Shown here piece after piece: positions 53,068 through 60,158 of a stretch of 64,000 bases of DNA. Source of the DNA: DATFVA01 sp963800255 (lineage in GTDB: Bacteria > Bacteroidota > Ignavibacteria > Ignavibacteriales > Ignavibacteriaceae); assembly GCA_963800255.1 (NCBI GenBank), contig CAWDAK010000009.1, positions 434,001 through 498,000 on the forward strand, read 5' to 3'. Made by a program: the position numbers and the translations under genes. Below the pieces are notes generated by a model. The model made no database searches and had not been told where the DNA came from. It saw nothing but the letters and a program-made list of their open reading frames with translations. Positions within the stretch are counted from its first letter, which is position 1, and every line of letters starts with the position of its first letter.

Positions 53068-54104
53068 CTTCTGTACTTTGCTACGTTTCTAAGATGTTGT
53101 GAATATGTTTTTGCGAAGTTGTGTCCTCCATCGCCGCTGGCAACAAAAAACAGGTAATCCGTATCTGCAGGATACAGCACTGACAAAATCGCCTCCCTGC
53201 CGGGATTGTTTATTGGTCCTGGAGGTAAACCAGAATAAAGATATGTATTGTAAGGCGATTCTATTTTCAGGTCCTTATATAATAGTCTTCTCCACCCGTT
53301 TGGCTGCAGGTACTGGATTGTCGGATCAGCCTCCAGTTTCATTCCTCTCTTCAAACGATTCAAATAAACCGAAGCTATCTCCGGCATCTCATTAGTCTTG
53401 TTCGTCTCACCTTCCACGATAGAGGCAATTGTTAAAATTTCTTGGACTGAGAAGCCCATCGAGTCAGCTTTTGACCGGAGCGAATCCGTCATAAATTTCT
53501 TAAATCTATTATAAAATATACCAATAATTTCTGAAGGAGAACTTCTTTCATAAACATAATATGAATCAGGAAGAAGATAACCTTCCATGCTTCCGGCCTT
53601 AATACCGAGAGAGTCAACGAATGATTTATTAAATGCTTTCTGAACAAAAGAAGCAGAATCAACGAACAGCTCATATTTAACTTTAGCTCCTATATACCTT
53701 ACAGTTGAGCCTCCACGTATTTTAACTTTCCTTAAGTAATCAGCTTTCCCATGAAGGAAGAGATCGATAAGGTCAAGGTACGTCAGTCCGTTTGGAATAT
53801 AATATCTGCCTGCCTTTATGTTTCGTTCAGCTCCATATAAAAATGCTGCTACGCTGAAGTTTGTGGAGCTTGGAATGATCCCCTGGTTGTCAAGACTATC
53901 GGCTATTGCGCTAAGGGCCTCACCCTGCTTTATTTCGAACCTTCTGGGTGAATTTCCCTCGTAATAATTGGGGGTAAAAAAAGTATAGTATAAAAGTAAA
54001 AGAATGGCAGCGAAAAAAAAGAATATCAGTAATAATTCTTTTTTAGATAACAGGCTTTTGTAGGAAATTCGGCTATTCCCGGAATTTGAATTATTTCCGT
54101 TTAT
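53040..54104 (-). CDS. mltG: Endolytic murein transglycosylase MltG
   Basis: The YceG/MltG fold is clear: a membrane segment near 28-50 ('LLLIFFFFAAILLLLYY'), a LysM-like region, then 'GSMEGYLLPDSYYV' with the catalytic Glu, 'IASIVEGETNKTNEMPEIASVYLNRLKRGMKLEADPTIQY' and 'NTYLYSGLPPGPINNPG'. It cleaves nascent glycan strands at the inner membrane. The frame is continuous but has no ATG, GTG or TTG before the conserved part; the best candidate is ATA 54104-54102, which overlaps the chorismate mutase stop and follows GAGG at five bases, giving 354 residues. An automatic start at 53588 would lose the membrane anchor and half the protein. Confidence 0.85.
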   Translation of the reverse strand: MNGNNSNSGNSRISYKSLLSKKELLLIFFFFAAILLLLYYTFFTPNYYEGNSPRRFEIKQGEALSAIADSLDNQGIIPSSTNFSVAAFLYGAERNIKAGRYYIPNGLTYLDLIDLFLHGKADYLRKVKIRGGSTVRYIGAKVKYELFVDSASFVQKAFNKSFVDSLGIKAGSMEGYLLPDSYYVYERSSPSEIIGIFYNRFKKFMTDSLRSKADSMGFSVQEILTIASIVEGETNKTNEMPEIASVYLNRLKRGMKLEADPTIQYLQPNGWRRLLYKDLKIESPYNTYLYSGLPPGPINNPGREAILSVLYPADTDYLFFVASGDGGHNFAKTYSQHLRNVAKYRRWLRQQQKK

Positions 54105-54433
54105 TTTTCCCTCTCTTTCTGGATAGCCCGTGATTCGTCAATAATTCGTTCATAAATTCTTAACAAGGTATTATTAATTTCCGGATCACTGGAGAGTTTC
54201 TGAATATTTTCACCGATTTCTTTTTCCCTCCCGGCATCATATGCAGCCAATCCAATAGTTTTTTTTAAGACTCCTATGTCCAATGATATTTTTATTCTGT
54301 TAATAAGAAGGCGGGTTATTTCCTCATCAACTTTATCTACTTCATCCCTCAAACGTAAAAGAATCTTTTCTTTGTCTTCCCTGCTTAGTTTATCAAGGTC
54401 CGCTTTAACTATATTTAAAATATTTTCTGCCAA
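54101..54433 (-). CDS. Chorismate mutase, AroQ type
   Basis: A 110-residue all-helical AroQ domain. 'LRDEVDKVDEEITRLLINRIKISLDIGVLKKT' with the conserved Arg, Asp and Lys, and 'YDAGREKEI', are its substrate-binding positions. It converts chorismate to prephenate for phenylalanine and tyrosine. The N-terminal 20 residues extend beyond the usual domain. The start is TTG 54433, five bases after tsaD. Confidence 0.85.
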   Translation of the reverse strand: MAENILNIVKADLDKLSREDKEKILLRLRDEVDKVDEEITRLLINRIKISLDIGVLKKTIGLAAYDAGREKEIGENIQKLSSDPEINNTLLRIYERIIDESRAIQKEREK

Positions 54434-54438
54434 TGCAA

Positions 54439-55464
54439 TTACGAATTTGTATGAGTGAAATGTTCTTCATGGAGACCCGGATAAGGACTATAACTGAGAT
54501 CGAATCTTTCTCCTGCCTGGTATACCTTCAAACCTCTGTAAGCAATCATCGCGGCATTATCACCACAGAACTGCAAATCAGGAATAATAATTTTTTTACC
54601 GTACTTGTCTGCAAGACTGGAAACTGCTTTTCTGAGTTCGGAATTAGCCGCAACCCCGCCAACAAGTGAAATAGAATTAACCTTAAACTCTTTTAATGCT
54701 CTTTCGGTACTCCGCATAAGGGCTTTTATAACTGCATTCTGAAAGGATGCTGCAATGTCAGGTAAATCTCTATCAGGAACTTTTACACCGTCACCGTAAG
54801 TTTTTTGGATATACCTTAGTACAGATGTCTTTAATCCGCTGAATGAAAAATTATACCTATCTGCCAGTTCTGCAACTGGAAAATTTATTTTTTCTTCAGC
54901 GCCCTCAGCGGCAGCTTTCTGTATTTTAGGACCCCCGGGATAACCCATGCCAAGCATTTTTGAAACTTTATCAAAAGCCTCACCGGCAGCATCATCAACC
55001 GTGGTTCCCAGCTTTTTGATGCTCTTAAAACTTTCCACAAGCAACAGCAAGGTATGGCCCCCCGATACAACAAGTGCAAGGTAGGGAAATTCAGGCTGAT
55101 CCTTCATGAGGAAACCGGAATATATATGTCCCTCAATATGATTTACAGGCACGAAAATCTTATTTGATGAATAAGCCAGTCCCTTAGCAAATGTTAACCC
55201 AACGAGTAAAGCTCCTATCAAACCGGGACCTGCAGTTGCACAAACCAGATCGATATCCTTCAATTCCAGGTCTGCTTTGGAAAGTGCATCTTTTAATAGA
55301 GGGATAATTATCTGGAGGTGAGCCCGGCTGGATAATTCAGGAACAACGCCGCCGTATTGTGAATGAAAATCCTGTGAGGAAATGAGGTTTGCTTTCAGTA
55401 CTTCGTTTGAAATAACGGCAACCGACGTTTCGTCACAGGATGTTTCAATACCTAATACATTCAT
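54439..55464 (-). CDS. tsaD: tRNA threonylcarbamoyladenosine transferase subunit TsaD
   Basis: A 341-residue Kae1/Qri7 family protein: 'LGIETSCDETSVAVI', 'NHIEGHIYSGF' with the two metal-binding histidines, 'VVSGGHTLL', 'DDAAGEAFDKV' and 'VVGGVAANS' type 'LVGGVAANSELR'. It makes t6A37 in ANN-decoding tRNAs together with TsaB and TsaE. The start overlaps the proline dehydrogenase stop by ATGA. Confidence 0.97.
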   Translation of the reverse strand: MNVLGIETSCDETSVAVISNEVLKANLISSQDFHSQYGGVVPELSSRAHLQIIIPLLKDALSKADLELKDIDLVCATAGPGLIGALLVGLTFAKGLAYSSNKIFVPVNHIEGHIYSGFLMKDQPEFPYLALVVSGGHTLLLLVESFKSIKKLGTTVDDAAGEAFDKVSKMLGMGYPGGPKIQKAAAEGAEEKINFPVAELADRYNFSFSGLKTSVLRYIQKTYGDGVKVPDRDLPDIAASFQNAVIKALMRSTERALKEFKVNSISLVGGVAANSELRKAVSSLADKYGKKIIIPDLQFCGDNAAMIAYRGLKVYQAGERFDLSYSPYPGLHEEHFTHTNS

Positions 55465-56363
55465 TTCTCAAATGAAAAAATATTCTTAAATATATGACCT
55501 GCAATCTGCGGATTTTCTTTCAGTCTTCTTATGGAATAAGGATACCAGTCTTTTCCGAACGGAACGTAAATCCTGATTTTATACCCGTCATTATTTATTC
55601 TTTCTCTCAGGTCCTCTCTAACGCCTAACAGCATCTGAAATTCAAATTTATCTTTCGGGATATTCTTTTCCTTAATCATTTTATACGCCGCTTCAATCAG
55701 GTATTCATCATGCGTAGCAATGCCTACATAATTACCATTTTTAAGCATTAGTTCAAGTGATTTAAGATAATTATCCCTTATTTCCTGACGGTCTTTATAA
55801 GCAATGGAAGCAGGTTCAATATAAATTCCTTTACATAACCGGTAGTTTGTACCAAGCTTGTTAAGAGTGATAACATCACTGGTTGTCCGTTTCAGGTATG
55901 CCTGAACTACAATACCGAGGTTATCGTAATCTGCCTTGAGATTCTTAAACAGTTTAATTGTTTTATCGGTGAATGGAGAATCCTCCATATCTATCCGAAC
56001 GAAGTTATTCAAACTTTTTGCTTTATCAACAATTTCACGGATCTGCTGATATGCAAATTCTTCGTCTAAATTTAAACCCATCTGGGTAGGTTTTAAGGAG
56101 AGATTCGCCTTAAGATTATGTTTTGCTATAGTATCCAGCACTTCCAGGCATTTGGTTTTTGCCTCAATAGCTTCCTCCTTATGAGTGATAGATTCACCCA
56201 GCACATCCATAGTGGCATAAATCCCTCTGTCATTAAGAACCTTAACGCACTGAACCGCCTTTTCTATCGTATCCCCTGCAATATATTTTTTTGAAAAGAA
56301 GCCTACAACCGGAACGGGCATCAGCTGAACGGCTCCAACAATAATTTTATTTAGTATTGACAA
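55461..56363 (-). CDS. Proline dehydrogenase
   Basis: A 300-residue PutA-type TIM barrel without the P5C dehydrogenase domain. The FAD and proline signatures are 'NLSLKPTQMG', 'FVRIDMEDS', 'QAYLKRT' and 'VPFGKDWYPYSIRRLKE', the last carrying the Arg-Arg pair that binds the substrate carboxylate. It oxidises proline and passes electrons to quinone. The start is TTG 56363 after GGGAGAA. No adjacent P5C dehydrogenase; the ALDH gene at 15453 is of another group. Confidence 0.93.
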   Translation of the reverse strand: MSILNKIIVGAVQLMPVPVVGFFSKKYIAGDTIEKAVQCVKVLNDRGIYATMDVLGESITHKEEAIEAKTKCLEVLDTIAKHNLKANLSLKPTQMGLNLDEEFAYQQIREIVDKAKSLNNFVRIDMEDSPFTDKTIKLFKNLKADYDNLGIVVQAYLKRTTSDVITLNKLGTNYRLCKGIYIEPASIAYKDRQEIRDNYLKSLELMLKNGNYVGIATHDEYLIEAAYKMIKEKNIPKDKFEFQMLLGVREDLRERINNDGYKIRIYVPFGKDWYPYSIRRLKENPQIAGHIFKNIFSFEK

Positions 56364-56518
56364 TTTTAAATTCTCCCTGCTTTACCAATATTTTTTAATA
56401 ATGCGGTTGAAACTTAATTAACTTTTAATTGTTTTACTATACTTATTATTCACCTTCTGAGTGCAGAATTTTTAATTGCTGGAAGTAATAACCTTAGAAT
56501 AAAAACAGCTAAGCAGGG

Positions 56519-57106
56519 TTAAAGAAGAGAGAGCAGAAGACTGGCTTTTTGGTTTAGATCATTCAAACTGCCATCGTTTTCGAAGATGAAATCAGCACAT
56601 TTTTTCTTTTCTTCATCAGGTATCTGGTTGTAATCCCTATTATCAAAATCCTCTCGAATCATTAACGCCGCCTTTCTGTTGTAACGTTCTTCTTTTGAGG
56701 CGGTTATAAGCACAATGTAATCGAACATCTCCTCCATTTCAGCTTCATAAATCAGCGCAGCTTCTGTGAAAACTTTATCACTCTTCTCAAGTTCCCTCTT
56801 CATCAACTCGTTTACTCTCGCAATAACAGGAGGGTGTAGAATTGAATTTATTATCATAACGTTTTCAGGGTCATTAAATACTTTTTCGCTGAGGTATTTT
56901 TTATTTATTTCATCTCCGTTAAAGGAATCAGCACCGAATTCCTGGATTACTTCTCTTTTTACTTCCTCATTTCCCGCAAGTATCTGTTTTGATATTTCAT
57001 CTGCATTCAGAACGGTGAATCCTTTCTCCCTTATAAAGCCTGCAAATGCTGATTTCCCTGATCCTATACTTCCTGTGATAGCTATTTTTAATTTTTTTGT
57101 ATTCAT
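56519..57106 (-). CDS. coaE: Dephospho-CoA kinase
   Basis: 195 residues. P-loop 'GSIGSGKSAFAG', then 'VLNADEISKQIL' and 'EAALIYEAEMEEMFDYIVLI' as in CoaE, followed by 'R...M.RED' lid residues. It phosphorylates dephospho-CoA in the last step of CoA synthesis. ATG 57106. Between it and proline dehydrogenase are 155 bases without a feature. Confidence 0.93.
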   Translation of the reverse strand: MNTKKLKIAITGSIGSGKSAFAGFIREKGFTVLNADEISKQILAGNEEVKREVIQEFGADSFNGDEINKKYLSEKVFNDPENVMIINSILHPPVIARVNELMKRELEKSDKVFTEAALIYEAEMEEMFDYIVLITASKEERYNRKAALMIREDFDNRDYNQIPDEEKKKCADFIFENDGSLNDLNQKASLLLSLL

Positions 57107-57207
57107 TGAAAAAACCCAATTATTCTATGTTTCCTACGGGCTAAAGTTAAATAAATTTATACTAGCTAAAAAAGCTGACTGTGGAATACAGACTGCTGAG
57201 TAATTCA

Positions 57208-57366
57208 ACAAGTATGACAAAATGGCAGACCACATACTTATGCCGTATTTACATGCTTGCTATGCGCCTTTTATGCGCCTTTTGCTCTCAAAATGAGACA
57301 TTGTGAAAACAGCGAAAAAACGCAATTTCGCGCTGTTGAAAAAATCAATAGTATGACAAAAATGGT
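57208..57366 (-). repeat. Dispersed repeat A, copy 2 (inverted)
   Basis: Read on the minus strand this matches repeat A at 15041-15196, including the identical 35-base core. Here the direct repeat AAAAGGCGCAT occurs twice in tandem. It is 100 bases upstream of coaE and about 360 bases downstream of the rny stop. Between it and repeat B there are about 200 bases where I see nothing. Confidence 0.8.
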
Positions 57367-57563
57367 AGTACTTGAAAACCTCCGGGGAACGTGAATCTCT
57401 GCAAATTCATATCGAAAATGAACTCTATCATAGATGTACACATACGACAGGACTCCTCAGCAATAGAGTAATATTTTTTATAGTTATAAACCAGAAGTGT
57501 TCAGCATATCATAAGTTGCGGGGTTGATTATTTTTTTGGGAGAAGGGTTTCTTTAAAATGAAA

Positions 57564-57687
57564 AAGAGGTTGTCTCAAAAGTTTGATTTTGTCAACCTGA
57601 TCTGGTTTCAGGTTCTAATTCCGATTAGAAATCGAATAATTAGATTCCGAAATAAATCCGGAATAACACTTATGAGACAGCCTCTTC
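57564..57687. repeat. MITE-like repeat B, copy 2
   Basis: A 124-base element with 14-base terminal inverted repeats (AAGAGGTTGTCTCA with TGAGACAGCCTCTT, one mismatch). It matches repeat B at 15352-15440 at both ends and in TTCAGGTTC, and carries an extra internal stretch with a doubled 'ATTCCGA..' unit. It starts 35 bases past the rny stop. Confidence 0.8.
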
Positions 57688-57722
57688 TTAAGAACTTTAG
57701 AATTTTCTACTATTAAAAACTG

Positions 57723-59285
57723 TTACCTGGCATAACCTATTTTTCTTACTTCCCGAATCACAGTTACTTTAATCTGTCCGGGGTATTCCATCTCTCCCTC
57801 AATCTTTTGGGCGATATCGTGTGCAAGTTTATCTGCAACAACATCGTCAACCTTATCCTGTTCAACAACTACTCTAATCTCCCTGCCGGCCTGAATAGCA
57901 TAAGTTTTAGCCACACCCTCGAATGATTTTGCAAGAGCCTCAAGGGTTTCCAGCCTTTTAACGTAACCCTCAAGCGGTTCTCTGCGTGCACCCGGTCTGG
58001 CTCCGCTAATAGCATCGGCAGCCTGTACAAGGGCAGCAATAGGACTTTCCATTTCAATATCTTCGTGATGGGAACCAACCGCGTTAACCACGATAGGATT
58101 TTCTTTGTACTTTTTGGTAAGGTCATAACCGAGCAGAGCGTGAGGACCTTCAACAGATTTGTCGATGGTTTTGCCTATATCGTGAAGGAGTCCTGCCCTC
58201 TTAGCAAGCTGAATATCAAGTCCCAACTCTGCTGCCATAATACCGGTAAGATAACCAACCTCAATACTATGCTGAAGAAGATTCTGGCCATAGCTTGAAC
58301 GGTATTTCATTTTACCGACATGTTTGATAAGCTCATTATGCATATTATGAAGTCCTAGCTGCAGGATAGTATTTTCACCCTCTTTTATCATTTCCTCTTC
58401 AAGCTCCAGCTTAACTTTCTCAACAACTTCCTCAATCCTTGCGGGGTGAATTCTGCCATCGGCAATGAGTTTTTCAAGTGAAACGCGGGCTACTTCCCTT
58501 CTGAACTGGTCGAAAGAAGAGAGGATAACAGCCTCCGGAGTGTCATCAACAATAACATCAACACCGGTAGCAGCTTCAAATGATCTGATATTGCGTCCTT
58601 CCTTCCCGATGATCCTTCCTTTCATATCATCGTTCTGGATCTGTACAACTGAAAGTGTAGTTTCGATAGAGTGATCGGCCGCTGTTCTCTGGATAGACTG
58701 GACAATTATCTTTTGAGCTTCTTTTTTAGCCTCAGATTTTGCTTTTTCAATCAATTCTCTTGTAATGTGGGAAGCATCAGCCCTTGCCTGGTTGGTCATA
58801 TTCTGAATAAGGATATTCTTCGCTTCTTCAGATGTTAATCCTGAGATCTTTTCAAGTTTTAAATTCTGTTCTTTTTCAATCCTATCAACGTCTGCAAGCC
58901 GTATCTCAACGTTCTTCTTTAAATCATGTAGCTCTTTTTCAAATTGTTTATTTTCCTTCTCTTTTTTAATTACTGTGTCAAATTTCTTCTCAATGTTCTC
59001 CTCCCGGGTAATTAATTGCTTCTCGAGGTGTGATAATTTCTGTCGTTTTTGATTTACTTCCAGATCAAATTCAACTTTCTTTTTATACCATTCATCTTTT
59101 ACTTCAAGGAGTTTCTCCCGTTTCAGGTTAGTAGCTTCCTTCTGTGCGTCAGCAATAAGTTGTTTTGCTCTCTCTTCAGCGGAAACGAGACTTTTCTTGC
59201 CGATACGGGAATTAAACCACCATCCGAAGTAAAAAAATATCACAACGAGGACAATCACCATAGGAATGAGCAATAATGTGTCCAT
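57723..59285 (-). CDS. rny: Ribonuclease Y
   Basis: 520 residues, normal for RNase Y: an N-terminal membrane anchor ('LLIPMVIVLVVIFFYFGWWF'), a long coiled coil (about 40-200), a KH domain ('GKEGRNIRSFEAATGVDVIVDD') and an HD domain with 'GLLHDIGKTIDKS' and 'AVGSHHED'. It starts mRNA decay at the membrane. GGAGGAAAA lies before the ATG. It is followed by repeat B, which may act as terminator, and preceded by a likely 6S RNA. Confidence 0.97.
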   Translation of the reverse strand: MDTLLLIPMVIVLVVIFFYFGWWFNSRIGKKSLVSAEERAKQLIADAQKEATNLKREKLLEVKDEWYKKKVEFDLEVNQKRQKLSHLEKQLITREENIEKKFDTVIKKEKENKQFEKELHDLKKNVEIRLADVDRIEKEQNLKLEKISGLTSEEAKNILIQNMTNQARADASHITRELIEKAKSEAKKEAQKIIVQSIQRTAADHSIETTLSVVQIQNDDMKGRIIGKEGRNIRSFEAATGVDVIVDDTPEAVILSSFDQFRREVARVSLEKLIADGRIHPARIEEVVEKVKLELEEEMIKEGENTILQLGLHNMHNELIKHVGKMKYRSSYGQNLLQHSIEVGYLTGIMAAELGLDIQLAKRAGLLHDIGKTIDKSVEGPHALLGYDLTKKYKENPIVVNAVGSHHEDIEMESPIAALVQAADAISGARPGARREPLEGYVKRLETLEALAKSFEGVAKTYAIQAGREIRVVVEQDKVDDVVADKLAHDIAQKIEGEMEYPGQIKVTVIREVRKIGYAR

Positions 59286-59335
59286 TTTTCCTCCAATGCG
59301 GTATTTTAATTAAACCGCTCCTGCCAGTGCACATT

Positions 59336-59492
59336 AATCAGAAAAACTTTAATATAGACAATGTGGGAACCTGCCAAAACGCTTTTTGCTTCCTCCAGTC
59401 CGGTAATTAAACCGGAACCCGCCGAAACGGATTGAGGCCTGTAATACGCGCTTTGAGTCAAACTCCCTATGTTATGAAAGTTAGTTTTTCAT
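59336..59492 (-). ncRNA. ssrS: Probable 6S (SsrS-like) regulatory RNA
   Basis: The 240-base gap between zapA and rny has no ORF but folds like 6S RNA on the minus strand: a long irregular closing helix (AACTTT..ATA..ACA..GGGA with TCCC..TGT..TAT..AAAGTT), a second stem (CAAAGCG with CGTTTTG), a central bubble, then CCTC/GGAGG and a terminal hairpin TCCGGT-TTAATT-ACCGGA. It lies just after zapA in the same direction, the position of ssrS in many bacteria. 6S RNA binds RNA polymerase holoenzyme. Boundaries are approximate, and the family was not checked against a model. Confidence 0.55.
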
Positions 59493-59522
59493 TTATTAAG
59501 AGACTGACAGGGCGGAATTCTT

Positions 59523-59819
59523 TTAGGATGGTTCAGCCAAACTTGGATCGCTAAGAAGAAGCTTTAATTTTTTCACTTTATCTGCGGCCTGTATCAATAG
59601 TTCTCTGTTTTTATTTTTCTCAAGAAACAGATCATAAGCAATATTTAAGCATGCTATTATCGCTATTGTTTGAGCCGGCTGGTCGGGAAGTTCTTCTTTT
59701 GTTTCTTCCATTACTTTATTTACATAAACAGCCAGTTCTTTGGCTATTTCTTCATTCTCGACCAATAAAGAATATTCTTTATCAAATATTTTAATTTTAA
59801 GCTTCTTTTTATCTGTCAT
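59523..59819 (-). CDS. zapA: Cell division protein ZapA
   Basis: About 98 residues from ATG 59819 (a TTG five codons earlier is possible). 'KIKIFDKEYSLLVENEE' is the N-terminal ZapA domain, followed by a coiled coil ('ELAVYVNKVMEETKEEL' and 'FLEKNKNRELLIQAADKVKKLKLLL'). It binds FtsZ. It lies between the coiled-coil gene and the 6S-like RNA, as in many bacteria. Confidence 0.85.
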   Translation of the reverse strand: MTDKKKLKIKIFDKEYSLLVENEEIAKELAVYVNKVMEETKEELPDQPAQTIAIIACLNIAYDLFLEKNKNRELLIQAADKVKKLKLLLSDPSLAEPS

Positions 59820-59846
59820 GGTTCTACCATCCAACCATCAATATAC

Positions 59847-60158
59847 TTAAGAACTCAAATGTAAATCGATCCTGTTAACCAGGTTTTGTATTTTATTCTT
59901 TAATTCTGCTTTCTCACTACCATCTAACGAACCGAACAATGAATTTAACGAATTTTCTCCGTTCTCTTCAAGTTGTTTTTCAAGTGCTTCTATTCTCTGA
60001 AGGAGCATCTTATTTTCTTCTCTGATTCCCGAAAATGATCTTTCCAGTTTTGAATACTCTTCCCGGATAGATTTGTTCCTATTTTTTAATTCTGAAACCA
60101 GAGTATGAATTTCTGAAAGTTCATTCAAAAGTACTTCGTGCTTTGTGAGGTCAGACAA
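59847..60158 (-). CDS. Small coiled-coil protein, possibly ZapB-like
   Basis: 103 residues from TTG 60158 with GAGAGG upstream. A long heptad coiled coil ('LNELSEIHTLVSELKNRNKSIREEYSKLERSF' to 'LLQRIEALEKQLEE') is followed by a short C-terminal helix. The position between pheT and zapA suggests a ZapA partner or the ZapB-like protein of this group; I do not recognise the sequence itself. Confidence 0.6.
   Translation of the reverse strand: MSDLTKHEVLLNELSEIHTLVSELKNRNKSIREEYSKLERSFSGIREENKMLLQRIEALEKQLEENGENSLNSLFGSLDGSEKAELKNKIQNLVNRIDLHLSS

Noticed and set aside
53040..53588. A short MltG fragment that looks like the product of another frameshift or truncation
   Set aside because: Translation upstream of 53588 continues in the same frame through the LysM-like region and membrane anchor to the chorismate mutase stop. 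Only the start codon is unusual, so the gene is intact.
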